A DNA stretch of 64,000 nucleotides from an uncultured Collinsella sp. Its GTDB lineage: Bacteria; Actinomycetota; Coriobacteriia; Coriobacteriales; Coriobacteriaceae. A model generated the notes under the pieces. It was not told where the DNA came from, searched no databases, and saw nothing but the letters and a program-made list of their open reading frames with translations. Shown here piece by piece: positions 1 through 8,998 of this stretch (its first letter is position 1; the number at the start of each line of letters is the position of its first letter). The stretch lies in assembly GCA_900541885.1 (NCBI GenBank), contig UQKW01000001.1, positions 147,300 through 211,299 on the forward strand, in the 5' to 3' direction. The position numbers and the translations under genes are program-made.

Positions 1-1
1 G

Positions 2-754
2 TACGCGGCGCTGGCCGGTTGCTGGGGCTTCATTGCCATTAAGTACCAGTGGGGCAAGATCGGCAAGGCGCATTGGTTCCGCGCGTGGCCGTTTGTGATC
101 GTCGCCATCAACATCATGATCGCCGTCGTGTCTGACTTTGAGAGCGCCTATCACTTCTTTGTCCTGGGCGAGTCCACCTGGGTCACCTCCGAGGGCGCCA
201 CGCAGCTGGCCGGCTGGAACAACGTGTTCAACGGTATCGCGGGCATCATTAACATCTTCTGCATGACCGGTTGGTGGAGCGTCTACGCCTCCGAGGATCA
301 GACCGACATGCTGTGGCCCGACATGACCTGGGTCTACATCATCGCCTACGATATCTGGAACTTCTGCTACACCTACAACTGCCTGCCCACCCACTCCTGG
401 TTCTGCGGCTTTGCGCTGCTGCTGGCGCCCACCGTCGCTGCCTTTATCTGGAACAAGGGCGGCTGGATCCAGAACCGCGCCTTTACGCTGGCCATTTGGT
501 GCATGTTTGCTCAGGTGTTCCCGTACTTCCAAGAGGAGTCCATCTTTGTGACCCACTCCACGCTCGACCCCGGCGCCGCTACCGCGGTCTCGGTCGCCGC
601 GCTGGTCGCCAACGTCGCCGCGATCATCTACATCGCCTACCGTGCCAAGAAGCTCGGCCGCAACCCCTACAAGCAGGATGTCTTTGAGGGCACCAGCGAT
701 TGGGAGAAGGCCACTGCCCGCCGCGCCAAGGTTGATTACGCGCACGCCGAGTAA
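2..754 (+). CDS. Multi-pass membrane protein, 5' end missing (probably DUF5692)
   Basis: The frame is open from base 2, so the gene starts left of the window and 250 codons plus the stop remain. The translation holds several long hydrophobic stretches rich in Trp and Tyr (for example around FVIVAINIMIAVV and WVYIIAYDIWNFCYTYN), which suggests six or more membrane helices, and ends in a charged cytoplasmic tail (ARRAKVDYAHAE). The composition resembles the DUF5692 membrane family of gut bacteria, but that name is from memory and no catalytic motif is visible. A strong hairpin with a T run follows the stop, so this is the last gene of its transcript. Function unknown. Confidence 0.75.
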   Translation, partial: YAALAGCWGFIAIKYQWGKIGKAHWFRAWPFVIVAINIMIAVVSDFESAYHFFVLGESTWVTSEGATQLAGWNNVFNGIAGIINIFCMTGWWSVYASEDQTDMLWPDMTWVYIIAYDIWNFCYTYNCLPTHSWFCGFALLLAPTVAAFIWNKGGWIQNRAFTLAIWCMFAQVFPYFQEESIFVTHSTLDPGAATAVSVAALVANVAAIIYIAYRAKKLGRNPYKQDVFEGTSDWEKATARRAKVDYAHAE

Positions 755-825
755 CGCACCTGACGCAAACATCGCTTGAGTACGAAGCCGCATAGCCGGC
801 TCCGCGCAACTCAACGCATTGCAGA

Positions 826-865
826 GCCCCCGGAATGTGATCCGTTCGCGTTCCGGGGGCTTTTT
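826..865 (+). terminator. Rho-independent terminator
   Basis: A perfect 10-bp stem (gcccccggaa / ttccgggggc) with a 15-nt loop is followed directly by five T. It lies about 70 bp after the stop of the membrane protein gene. Confidence 0.9.
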
Positions 866-987
866 GCTGCCGCGAGGATGCGGCTGAACGATGCGCTCGG
901 GTTAAATCGGATCTTATATTTCGCATGCGCTTTATATGGCTCCATTTTTGGGTACAGTGTTGTCCCGATATTGAGCTTGGGGGATAT

Positions 988-2490
988 ATGAAAGATGAGA
1001 CGATGGGCCAAGAGGATGCGGCCCAAGATGCAGAAGCGTGTGCCGAGGCCCTGGAGAGCCTAGACCAGATCGCGCTGGCCGAGATTGCGTTTGACGATTC
1101 GAGCGTTGATGTGCGGGATAAGCCGGAAATCGAGGCGCAGCCCGATGATCAGGATGCAAAAGACGATGGCACCGCGCCCACCGAAGACGAGGCGGGGCAC
1201 GAGGAATCCGAATGCGAGGCCGACGACCGGCCCGAATCCGACACGAGCGAGGAAACCATCTTGCTCGACAGCTTGCCGGCCGAAGATTCGCTGACCCGCG
1301 AGCTTCCCGGCCTGGGCTCCGCGCCTGCCGTGGACGAGACCATCGCCATGGGCGATATTCCCCTACCGTCCGTTCCTTCGGCACGCGAAGCCGAGGTTCG
1401 TCATCGCAAGATGTCGCCCAAGCGCCGCAACCTGATGGTTGCCGGCGTTGTGGCCGTCGCGCTCGTCGCCGGCGGCGCAGGCTACGCAGCCTGGAACGGA
1501 TACCGGCAAGAGCAGGATGCCGCTGTCGCCGCCAGTGCGCACACGATGATGTCGGTGCAGATTGGTGTGCATGCCGCGGGCCTCGACTGCTCAACTGGCT
1601 CCAAGATTCCCGTGCAGGTGAGTGGGCAGGATTCCGACGGTTCTTCCGTGAGCGAAACGCTCTACGTTGATGAGCACGGTCGTGGCATTAAGCTGCTGCC
1701 CGGCGATTACACGCTCTCCATTGCCGCCTCCCCCATCGCGGCCGACGGCACCATCTACACCGTCCCGGCCACCAAGGCGCAGGTCACCATTAAGAGCGAT
1801 GGGCAGGATTTGAGTGCCCAGGCCACCTTTAAGCTCAAGGTACCTTCAGCCGACACGGTGACTGACGACCAGATCGATGCCGCTGCCAAGTATGCCGCGG
1901 AAGGCGGGGTGAACTCCGCCGCGGTCGCAAAGGTGCTCCAGCAGGCGGCAACCGCGCGCCGTGACGCCGCCGTCAACGCCGTGAGCTCCCGCGAGGCACA
2001 GGCGGCCCGCGACGCCGATGCTCGACATAAGGCAACGGACCTGTATCAGCTCGATATTCCCGTTGAGTGGTACGGCAAAGTCGCGACTTGGCAAAACGGC
2101 AGCACGCTGTGCATTTATCTGGACGGCGACACCAACACACCGCTCGTGACGCTCGTCGCGGTGCGCGAGGGCGAGAGCTTTACGCCCGATGAGGGCGACG
2201 CGGTTTTGGGTGCGGCAAACCTCGGCAACGGCTACACCGTCTACGCCAGCGGCCCCGTCTATCCGTACGTGGTGCCCCAGACCATCAACGGACGGACGCA
2301 AGACCCCGTGTCGACCTACCCCATGGATACGGCGATTGAGCTTGTCGAGCTCACGACCGGCAACCGCTACACCTATAGCCAGATCAAGAACGTGCTGGTC
2401 GGCAAAGACGGCAAGGCCGACGCCGCCACCAAGCTCGAATGCGACTACCTCGCCCAGATTCTGATGCCGAGCATCAAAGCCCAAGACTAG
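988..2490 (+). CDS. Single-pass anchored protein with acidic N-terminus and extracytoplasmic domain
   Basis: 500 aa. I start it at 988 because GGGGGA lies 5-7 nt upstream; an in-frame ATG at 925 lacks a ribosome site. Residues 1-135 are very rich in Asp and Glu and look disordered. A short basic stretch (KMSPKRRN) comes next, then one hydrophobic segment at about 147-167 (LMVAGVVAVALVAGGAGYAAW). The remaining 330 residues should therefore be outside the cell. They contain a beta-rich segment with a regular pattern (DEHGRGIKLLPGDYTLSI), which suggests an Ig-like fold, then an Ala/Arg-rich helical linker and a C-terminal domain. I recognise no enzyme motif. The layout (acidic cytoplasmic tail, one helix, outer domain) is common for Coriobacteriia envelope proteins. 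Confidence 0.85.
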   Translation: MKDETMGQEDAAQDAEACAEALESLDQIALAEIAFDDSSVDVRDKPEIEAQPDDQDAKDDGTAPTEDEAGHEESECEADDRPESDTSEETILLDSLPAEDSLTRELPGLGSAPAVDETIAMGDIPLPSVPSAREAEVRHRKMSPKRRNLMVAGVVAVALVAGGAGYAAWNGYRQEQDAAVAASAHTMMSVQIGVHAAGLDCSTGSKIPVQVSGQDSDGSSVSETLYVDEHGRGIKLLPGDYTLSIAASPIAADGTIYTVPATKAQVTIKSDGQDLSAQATFKLKVPSADTVTDDQIDAAAKYAAEGGVNSAAVAKVLQQAATARRDAAVNAVSSREAQAARDADARHKATDLYQLDIPVEWYGKVATWQNGSTLCIYLDGDTNTPLVTLVAVREGESFTPDEGDAVLGAANLGNGYTVYASGPVYPYVVPQTINGRTQDPVSTYPMDTAIELVELTTGNRYTYSQIKNVLVGKDGKADAATKLECDYLAQILMPSIKAQD

Positions 2491-2525
2491 CCGGGCGCAT
2501 CATGGTGCTCCCCAACCGTGATAAA

Positions 2526-2547
2526 GGGGCCAGGAGGTCCTGGCCCC
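2526..2547. terminator. Bidirectional hairpin between convergent genes
   Basis: A perfect 10-bp stem (ggggccagga / tcctggcccc) with a 2-nt centre sits between two convergent stop codons (2490 and 2564). T runs are weak on both sides, so it is a probable shared terminator. Confidence 0.6.
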
Positions 2548-2563
2548 ACAGATCCGTAGATGA

Positions 2564-3916
2564 TTAGGCAAGGAGCCACTTCCATGCGGGCACAACGTGT
2601 ACCGCACCGTGCTCGCATGGAATATCGGCCTGCTCATCCATGGTAACGATTGCCGACTCGCCAAGATCGAACTGGGCCATCGAGGCATCAAGCGCGGCAA
2701 TTTCGCGCTCGCGCGTTTTCTCACTTGCCATATCCACACTCACCTGAATCAGGCTATAAGCCCGCATGAGAAGTGCGTCCCCAGCCACAAAGTCCACCTC
2801 ATGGCTTTTGCTCTTCTCTTTGATCAGCAGGCGGCAGACCGAGCCGGTCCTCACCGCGGGAGTCCTTCTTCTTAGCGCATTGAACACTGCGGTCTCGAGC
2901 CTCTGGCCCTGGTCCAATGCTGATGCGGGAGAGAATGCTCCAAACATCGCAGGGTCGACAGCGTAGACCTTAGACGCAGACCGCATGTTATTTGCCAGTG
3001 AACGCGTGAACTCCGGCACGGAGAACAGCAGGTAGGCATCCTCATAATACTCAAGTAAGTCGCTGAGCGAATTACGACTGACGGGTATCTGCCTGCTCTT
3101 GAACTCGTTGTACACTTTGTTCACCGACAGCTCTCGTCCCGAAGATGCCATACACCGCGTCAAGAACAGCGATGCCAGGCGAGGGTTCTTGACGTCGTAA
3201 CGCTCAATGACGTCCATAGCGACCGTTCGCGAAGCATATTCCTGTAGCAGCTGAATCGCGTCTGCGGGCGTCTGCTCAAGCGTCGCGATGAATCCCCCTC
3301 GTTCAAGATATCCGATCAGATGATGTCGAAGCAGCGCTGCATCGCTTGGGGAAAAGGTCGCATCTGGCTCGAAAACGCTCCCCGTCTTATACCGAACGTA
3401 TTCCGAAAAACTCAACGGAAAAAGCTCCCGTATAAGAGAACGACCCCTGAACTCGCTCTTAAGCTCTGAGGACAGCATCTTGGAAGAAGATCCCGTCACA
3501 TAGACGGTCGCTTTCTCCGTATCGACTACACGCCGCAGAAACGCACCCCATTCGGGAATTTCCTGGATCTCGTCAAAGAAAATGTAAGCGCCCTCGGTTC
3601 GAGCAGCAGGATACAGCGCATAGAACGTGTCGAGCACGTCCGCCAGCAGCGATGACTCATACGGGCGCAAGCGCTCGTCCTCAAAATTAAAGTAAAGCAT
3701 CCGGTCAAGCTCGACGCCCCGGCTCTGAAGCCGCTGCATCTCCTGATACAGGCGATACGTCTTTCCACAACGGCGGGCCCCCACAACCACATTTACGATG
3801 TTGTCGCGCTTTGGCTCCTGTGGGTTTTCCAGATCAAGATCTCGCTCAAAGACCTGCGGAACCCCCTGCTGTTCAAAGTCCTTTATTTTCTGGGCGATCA
3901 AGTCGTTGAATGCCAT
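2564..3916 (-). CDS. AAA-type ATPase with DUF4143 C-terminal domain
   Basis: 450 aa. The N-terminal half is a P-loop ATPase: Walker A is GARRCGKT at about residues 47-54, and the Walker B-like IFFDEIQEI lies near residue 112, followed by VTGSSSKML (sensor region). The C-terminal half (about 210-450) matches the DUF4143 pattern, with a winged-helix-like middle and a nuclease-like end containing EVDFV. Such proteins are widespread single genes in gut bacteria and archaea; their role is unknown, though the C-terminal end resembles restriction-endonuclease folds. It stands alone, without operon partners. The start codon lies beside a large inverted repeat that probably carries its promoter. A second, more distant member of the same type is at 51738-53078. 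Confidence 0.9.
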   Translation of the reverse strand: MAFNDLIAQKIKDFEQQGVPQVFERDLDLENPQEPKRDNIVNVVVGARRCGKTYRLYQEMQRLQSRGVELDRMLYFNFEDERLRPYESSLLADVLDTFYALYPAARTEGAYIFFDEIQEIPEWGAFLRRVVDTEKATVYVTGSSSKMLSSELKSEFRGRSLIRELFPLSFSEYVRYKTGSVFEPDATFSPSDAALLRHHLIGYLERGGFIATLEQTPADAIQLLQEYASRTVAMDVIERYDVKNPRLASLFLTRCMASSGRELSVNKVYNEFKSRQIPVSRNSLSDLLEYYEDAYLLFSVPEFTRSLANNMRSASKVYAVDPAMFGAFSPASALDQGQRLETAVFNALRRRTPAVRTGSVCRLLIKEKSKSHEVDFVAGDALLMRAYSLIQVSVDMASEKTREREIAALDASMAQFDLGESAIVTMDEQADIPCEHGAVHVVPAWKWLLA

Positions 3917-3924
3917 GATTCTCC

Positions 3925-3986
3925 AATCTTGCTCTCTAGCTAATCAAAATTATACTGATTCTTGATTAATTAGAGAGCAAGATTGT
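3925..3986. promoter_or_regulatory. 24-bp inverted repeat over the ATPase promoter
   Basis: The arms at 3925-3948 and 3963-3986 match at 22 of 24 positions when one is reversed (caatcttgctctcta... and ...agagagcaagattg). The 14-nt centre reads TATAAT on the minus strand (3950-3955), suitable as a -10 box for the ATPase gene, whose start codon is 9 bp from the repeat. This is probably an operator or autoregulatory site. A -35 at normal spacing is not obvious. Confidence 0.55.
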
Positions 3987-4146
3987 GTGTAGCTTGATTA
4001 ACACTTAAGCAAGTTTTTTCACTATTATTGCTCCGAAGGATATCGAGTGGCTAAGAGGACAACCGAGCTCGAATGCGACTCCCCGGGCAGTCAATTTGGG
4101 ACGGGGCTTTTTGACTACCCTCCCCCTGCAGAAAAATCCCTAACGC

Positions 4147-4213
4147 AGTTGCGGTGAAATAGGGATTGTTTTTGCTGGTCAAACCGCAAAACATCCCCTA
4201 TTTCACCGCAACT
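4147..4213. repeat. 18-bp perfect inverted repeat in a spacer
   Basis: The arms agttgcggtgaaataggg (4147-4164) and its exact reverse complement (4196-4213) are separated by 31 nt. The region 3990-4237 has no credible gene. The repeat may fold as a hairpin at the 3' end of the small minus-strand gene that ends at 4238. Confidence 0.6.
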
Positions 4214-4237
4214 TATTGGTGGCCTTTTGGGTGGCGC

Positions 4238-4423
4238 TCAGCGCCACGGATCGGCTTCGAACATCGGCTCGCGCTCGGGTCGTCGGTCGCTGTAGGGGTC
4301 GTAGCCGTCGTCGTCCTCGTTCTCGGCACGGATATAGGGGTCGCGCGGCTTAGGCGCCGGCTTAGGCGCAGGCTTGGGTGCGGCATCGGTCGCCGGTGCA
4401 TTCGTCTTGTTCTCGTCTTTCAT
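4238..4423 (-). CDS. Small acidic protein with Lys-Pro-Ala repeats
   Basis: 61 aa, starting at the ATG at 4423, which has AAGGAG 8 nt upstream; a second ATG 6 nt earlier is too close to that site. The sequence has a PKPAPKPAPKP stretch at about residues 16-26 and then an acidic and aromatic end (ENEDDDGYDPYSDRRPE). It has no membrane segment and no domain I know, and is probably disordered. It lies downstream of clpB on the same strand, but a terminator separates the two. Confidence 0.6.
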   Translation of the reverse strand: MKDENKTNAPATDAAPKPAPKPAPKPRDPYIRAENEDDDGYDPYSDRRPEREPMFEADPWR

Positions 4424-4475
4424 CTGCATAGCTCCTTGCCATGTACTCATGTTCAACATCATCGATTGTCGCACG

Positions 4476-4510
4476 AAAAAGGGCGGCGGACCCAATTGGA
4501 TCCGCCGCCC
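4476..4510 (-). terminator. Terminator after clpB
   Basis: A 10-bp GC stem (gggcggcgga / tccgccgccc) around cccaattgga is followed on the minus strand by five T. It lies about 50 bp after the clpB stop codon. Confidence 0.85.
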
Positions 4511-4557
4511 TTGGCGTTTAGAGACTGCTGGCAGATTTTAAGGCATGTCCCATAAAT

Positions 4558-7185
4558 CTACTCGGCGTCGGGAACCTCGTAGGTGGCCGCCGGCGTGTTG
4601 TCGCACACGACGGTAAAGCCGCCGTCCTTGTCGGCATCGACCGTCACCTGATCGCCCTCGCGCACCGTGCCGTCGATGATGGCGGCGGCGATGGCATCCA
4701 CGACCTCGCGCTGGACCAGACGCTTGAGCGGACGGGCACCGAACACGGGGTCCAGGCCGCCCACGGCGAGCATCTGCTTGGCCGCCGGGGTGATGGCAAG
4801 CGTCATGCGCTCCTTGGCCAGGCGTGCGCGGACGTCGGCAAGCTGGATGTCGACGATCTTCTCGATCTGCGCCATGCCGAGCGGATGGAACACCACGATA
4901 TCGTCGATACGGTTGAGGAACTCGGGGCGGAAGGTCTGAGCCATGGCAGCGTCGACCTGATGGCGCATCTCCTCCTCGTCCTTACCGGACAAATCGGCGA
5001 TGGCTTTGGAGCCCACGTTGGACGTCATGATGATAATCGTGTTCTTGAAGGACACCTGGCGACCCTGGCCATCGGTCAGACGGCCGTCGTCGAGCACCTG
5101 CAACAGCACGTTAAAGACATCCGGATGGGCCTTCTCCATCTCGTCGAGCAAGATCACGGAGTAGGGACGACGGCGCACGGCCTCGGTGAGCTGGCCGCCC
5201 TCGTCGTAACCCACGTATCCCGGGGGCGCACCGATCAGACGCTGGACGCTGAACTTCTCCATGTACTCGGACATGTCGATACGCACGAGCGCGCGCTCGT
5301 CGTCGAACAGGCACTCGGCAAGCGCCTTGGCGAGCTCGGTCTTGCCCACGCCAGTGGGGCCCAGGAAGAAGAAGCTGCCGATGGGCTTGTCCGGATCGGA
5401 GAGGCCCGCACGGCTGCGACGCACAGCCGCGGCGACGGCGGAGACGGCCTCGTCCTGACCGATGACGCGCTTATGCAGCTCGCCCTCCAGGCCCTTCAGC
5501 TTGTCGAGCTCGCCCTGCATCATCTTGGACACGGGCACGCCGGTCCAGGCACTCACGACCTCGGCGATCTCGTCGGAGGTCACCTGCTCGTTGAGGCCCT
5601 CGCCGTCCTGCTGCTTTTGTGCCTCGAGCGCAGCCTCGGAATCCTGAATCTGCTGCTGCAGACCCGGAATCACGGAGAAGCGCAGCTCGGACGCACGGCC
5701 CAGGTCGCCGTTGCGCGTTGCACGCTCCTCTTCGCTCTTGGCCTCGTCAAGCTGGCCCTTAAGCTCCTGCACGTGGTCGATGGCGTTCTTTTGGTTGAGC
5801 CAGCCAGCCTTTTGCACATTGAGCTTTTCCTGGACCTCGGCAATCTCCTGACGCAGGGCCTCCAGACGCTCCTTGGAGGCGTCGTCGGTCTCCTTCATGA
5901 GTGCCTGCTCTTCGATCTGCAGCTGGGTGAGTTGACGTGTGGTGGCGTCGATCTCGACCGGCATGCTGTCGAGCTCCATGCGCAGGCGGCTTGCCGCCTC
6001 ATCGACCAGGTCGATGGCCTTGTCGGGCAGGAAGCGGTCGGCGATATAGCGATCGGAGAGGTCGGCAGCCGCCACGAGCGCGCTATCGGTGATGTGCACG
6101 CCGTGGAAGATCTCGTACTTCTCCTTGAGGCCACGCAGGATCGAGATGGTGTCCTCGACGGTGGGCTCGGAGACCATCACGGTCTGGAAACGACGGGCGA
6201 GCGCCGCGTCCTTCTCGATGTACTTGCGGTATTCGTCGAGCGTAGTCGCGCCGATCGCGTGCAGATCACCACGGGCAAGCGCCGGCTTCAGGATGTTGCC
6301 GGCGTCCATGGAGCCCTCGGTGGCACCCGCGCCCACGATGGTGTGGAGCTCATCGATGAACAGGATGACCTTGCCCTCGGACTTCTGTACCTCCTTGAGC
6401 ACGGCCTTCAAGCGGTCCTCGAACTCGCCGCGGTACTTGGCGCCGGCGACCAGCGCGCTCATGTCGAGCTCGATGAGGTCACGGTCGCGCAGCGTGCTCG
6501 GCACGTCGCCGGCCACGATACGCTGGGCGATGCCCTCGACGATGGCCGTTTTACCGACGCCCGGCTCACCAATGAGCACGGGGTTGTTCTTGGTGCGGCG
6601 GGACAGGACCTGGATGGTACGGCGAATCTCATCGGTACGGCCGATGACCGGGTCGAGCTTGCCGGCGCGGGCAAGGTCGCAGATGTTGCGACCGTACTGC
6701 TCCAGTGCCTCAAACTGCGTCTTGTCCTCGGCAGACGTCACGCGGTCATCGCCGCGCAGCTCCTCGTAGACTTGCTCGATGCGCTCCTTGGTGACGCCGG
6801 CGTCGCGCAGAACGCGGCCGGCCTCGCCCTTGTCCTCGGCAAGCGCCATCAGCAGATGCTCGGTCACCACAAAGCTGTCGCCCATCTTGGTGGCCTTCTT
6901 CTCGGCCTTTTCGATGACGCGGACGAGCTCGTTGGACAGGCCCATCTGCTGACCCTCGCCCGAAACCTTGGGCGCGCGGTCGATGGCATCTTGTGTGGAG
7001 CGTGCGAGCTGGGCCGGGTCGGCACCGATACGCTCTATGATCACGGAGATATTGCGCTCGCCGGCACCGAGCAGGGCAGACAGCAGGTGAATCGGCTCCA
7101 CCGCGCCGGCCTGTGCATCGGCAGCCGTGCTCATGGCGGTCTGCAGCGCCTCGCGCGACGTCATAGCTAGTTTATCGATTCTCAT
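4558..7185 (-). CDS. clpB: ATP-dependent disaggregase ClpB
   Basis: 875 aa, the usual size for ClpB. Order: two Clp N-terminal repeats (1-145), AAA-1 with Walker A GEPGVGKT near 204-211, a long coiled-coil M domain (about 405-530, rich in Glu, Lys and Gln), and AAA-2 with GPTGVGKT near 608-615 followed by ILLDEMEKAHPDVFN. The M domain and the absence of a ClpP-binding loop separate it from ClpA and ClpC. ClpB is a cytoplasmic hexamer that works with DnaK to pull proteins out of aggregates. It is transcribed alone. A 27-bp dyad about 90 bp upstream is shared with dnaK, so control by HspR is likely. Confidence 0.97.
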   Translation of the reverse strand: MRIDKLAMTSREALQTAMSTAADAQAGAVEPIHLLSALLGAGERNISVIIERIGADPAQLARSTQDAIDRAPKVSGEGQQMGLSNELVRVIEKAEKKATKMGDSFVVTEHLLMALAEDKGEAGRVLRDAGVTKERIEQVYEELRGDDRVTSAEDKTQFEALEQYGRNICDLARAGKLDPVIGRTDEIRRTIQVLSRRTKNNPVLIGEPGVGKTAIVEGIAQRIVAGDVPSTLRDRDLIELDMSALVAGAKYRGEFEDRLKAVLKEVQKSEGKVILFIDELHTIVGAGATEGSMDAGNILKPALARGDLHAIGATTLDEYRKYIEKDAALARRFQTVMVSEPTVEDTISILRGLKEKYEIFHGVHITDSALVAAADLSDRYIADRFLPDKAIDLVDEAASRLRMELDSMPVEIDATTRQLTQLQIEEQALMKETDDASKERLEALRQEIAEVQEKLNVQKAGWLNQKNAIDHVQELKGQLDEAKSEEERATRNGDLGRASELRFSVIPGLQQQIQDSEAALEAQKQQDGEGLNEQVTSDEIAEVVSAWTGVPVSKMMQGELDKLKGLEGELHKRVIGQDEAVSAVAAAVRRSRAGLSDPDKPIGSFFFLGPTGVGKTELAKALAECLFDDERALVRIDMSEYMEKFSVQRLIGAPPGYVGYDEGGQLTEAVRRRPYSVILLDEMEKAHPDVFNVLLQVLDDGRLTDGQGRQVSFKNTIIIMTSNVGSKAIADLSGKDEEEMRHQVDAAMAQTFRPEFLNRIDDIVVFHPLGMAQIEKIVDIQLADVRARLAKERMTLAITPAAKQMLAVGGLDPVFGARPLKRLVQREVVDAIAAAIIDGTVREGDQVTVDADKDGGFTVVCDNTPAATYEVPDAE

Positions 7186-7274
7186 GGAATCACCTCTCTT
7201 GGGGCGGCCGCCCTACGGGGCGGCTTCACGTTGTTCGAGAAGTATTGTTGCCAGCTTTGCACGATCTTATACAC

Positions 7275-7301
7275 AAATCTAAGTCTCTATATATAAGATT
7301 T
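7275..7301. promoter_or_regulatory. Putative HspR operator upstream of clpB
   Basis: AAATCTAAGT and ATATAAGATTT form a 27-bp imperfect palindrome. The same outer bases at the same spacing occur upstream of dnaK (18838-18864). An additional half-site ATCTTATA lies at 7264-7271. The arrangement fits the HAIR site bound by HspR (CTTGAGT-N7-ACTCAAG in other actinobacteria), although the bases differ from that consensus. Confidence 0.6.
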
Positions 7302-7324
7302 TCTGAGTGTTCCCACGACATACA

Positions 7325-7361
7325 AACCACTACAAAGGGGACGGGTACCTTTGTGGTGGTT
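7325..7361. repeat. Hairpin repeat, GGGGACAGG family
   Basis: The arms read aaccactacaaagg and cctttgtggtggtt around ggacgggta. It lies 8 bp after the stop of the minus-strand gene that follows. Other members are at 8130-8164, 8999-9034, 9281-9311 and 63697-63733. Confidence 0.75.
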
Positions 7362-7368
7362 GCAGTCT

Positions 7369-8040
7369 CTATTTACTTGCCGAACCCGTGCTTCCCGATT
7401 CGCCGCTCCAGGGCATCTCATCCTCGAAGAGCCATATACGGGCAGACCCACTATCGCGTGCAGTCTGCGGGTCGGGCAAGCAGGTCTGTTCATAGGCATC
7501 TTGGATACACTGACCCATAAAATCGTTGAGCTCGGCCTGGTCGCCCTCCATGACATATGCTGCATCGCCGGCCATGATGTAAATACCCGGACCCTCATTG
7601 CCCTCGTAACCCGGATCGTACGAGACATCACATAACTTTGCGCCGTTTGCAGTGTCCAGCTCGATGGAAGAGTGGCATCCGCCAACCATGTCGTTCGCTT
7701 TTGCCCGATAGGACGCATATCCGTACCAACGCTTAAATGTTTTGCCCTTGAGTAGCTCGGACGCCCTATCGATCAGGCTTGTATCCGTGGTATAGCGCAT
7801 GGCCCCAAGCTGAATACTCGGATAATTGCTAATACCCAGCACAGCCGGCTGCTCATCAAAATCAACGGTAATGGTCTCGGGCTTGTCGTCGCCGGTCAGA
7901 AGTTCGACAGATTGAGCCACAGGCTTGACCAACGGCTCCGTCACCGCAGCAGGTAGAAATGCCATACCGACAGCGCCCGCGCCAACCACAGCGATCGCAA
8001 GCGCCAAGACAATCAATCCAATACGGGCAGAACGGCTCAC
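7369..8040 (-). CDS. Membrane-anchored exported protein, paralogue of the 9320-10009 product
   Basis: About 223 aa from the GTG at 8040, which has GGGGTG about 7 nt upstream; a GTG at 8079 would add 13 residues. One hydrophobic segment follows the start (IGLIVLALAIAVVGAGAVGMAF), then an outer domain with PSIQLGAMRYTTD, a central KRWYGYASY motif and a C-terminal TCLPDPQTAR...WLFEDEMPW module. The last 39 residues are almost identical to those of the paralogue, while the middle is much less alike. No function known. A GGGGACAGG-family hairpin directly follows the stop. Confidence 0.75.
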   Translation of the reverse strand: MSRSARIGLIVLALAIAVVGAGAVGMAFLPAAVTEPLVKPVAQSVELLTGDDKPETITVDFDEQPAVLGISNYPSIQLGAMRYTTDTSLIDRASELLKGKTFKRWYGYASYRAKANDMVGGCHSSIELDTANGAKLCDVSYDPGYEGNEGPGIYIMAGDAAYVMEGDQAELNDFMGQCIQDAYEQTCLPDPQTARDSGSARIWLFEDEMPWSGESGSTGSASK

Positions 8041-8129
8041 GGCAAAACACCCCACAATGCAAACCTTCGCCACCTGCACTAATGATACCGCCAGCTAACA
8101 CTATTACCAAAAGAAGCCGCGCGCTCCTC

Positions 8130-8164
8130 ACCACCACAAAGGGGACAGGCACCTTTGTGGTGGT
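8130..8164. repeat. Hairpin repeat, GGGGACAGG family
   Basis: The 13-bp perfect arms accaccacaaagg / cctttgtggtggt enclose the loop ggacaggca. It lies in the spacer between two divergent genes. Confidence 0.85.
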
Positions 8165-8274
8165 TTTCGACGCTAACGGTCGACCATCTCGCGCCATGAG
8201 ATTAAACTTGAATTGTTCTCTGAACATATCCATTTCTGCCTATCCTCAACAGATCTTTGTCTCGAGGAGCGCAT

Positions 8275-8943
8275 ATGAAGCCGTCTCATTCCACCGGCCG
8301 CAACGTCATCGCCATTCTCGCCATACCCATCGTGATGCTCTTCCTTATCGTCATCACGCCCTTTTCTTTTGGTATCGCCTCGCCCTTCGATCTTTGCGGG
8401 ATGATCGACGCCGGCTCGCGTGCCACCTCGCTCTCCTTTGTCTGCCGCGGCGTGTTTTACGAAGATAGAATTCCCACCGGATTTTGGCAGTCAAAGTTGC
8501 CACTGCTCGGTCAGATCGACGGATGCTCCCCCCATTTCTGCCTTGAACCTCAGGCGCTAAACTATCTGATCGACGACCAGCCACTCGACTCCATCACCCT
8601 CGCCTACGACTACGCACCAAACACCGATGAGCGCCACATGAACCAAGTCCTCGACAAGATGCTTGGACAGTGCGGGCTCACCGAGGAGGACGGTCGAACC
8701 ATCTATAGCAACCAGAAATTAAAGCGAACAGAACTCCGCCGTGTCGGAAAAATCGAAGGGCGAAGTGGGGCCGCCTACTGGCAGGCCTGGGCAACACGCG
8801 ACAAGAGCGAATTCGGACACAGCACCTATATGGTCACCGTCTACACCAAAGACGGAATTAAGGACAATGTTGACGATTTCGCGTCGTCCAAACTCGGCAT
8901 CCCCAAAACAACCAAACCCGCCACCCCAGATGAAATCCTGTAG
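8275..8943 (+). CDS. Exported or membrane-anchored hypothetical protein
   Basis: 222 aa; the ATG at 8275 has GAGGAG 5-6 nt upstream. A basic N-terminus is followed by a hydrophobic segment at about 10-33 (VIAILAIPIVMLFLIVITPF) and then a Cys-containing outer domain (DLCGM, VCRGV, DGCSPHFCLEP). The acidic C-terminal third has no motif I know. It is flanked by the two paralogous minus-strand genes and by hairpin repeats on both sides. It shares the size and one-helix layout of its neighbours but not their conserved end module. Confidence 0.75.
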   Translation: MKPSHSTGRNVIAILAIPIVMLFLIVITPFSFGIASPFDLCGMIDAGSRATSLSFVCRGVFYEDRIPTGFWQSKLPLLGQIDGCSPHFCLEPQALNYLIDDQPLDSITLAYDYAPNTDERHMNQVLDKMLGQCGLTEEDGRTIYSNQKLKRTELRRVGKIEGRSGAAYWQAWATRDKSEFGHSTYMVTVYTKDGIKDNVDDFASSKLGIPKTTKPATPDEIL

Positions 8944-8998
8944 AGACATTCATTAAAATGCTGCCCAGCGATCACAATAACATCGAGCCCGCCCCCCC

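Noticed and set aside
4885..7170. 761-codon open frame on the plus strand over clpB
   Set aside because: Antisense shadow of a high-G+C gene; low-complexity His/Leu/Gly/Val translation, no ribosome site, clpB is certain.
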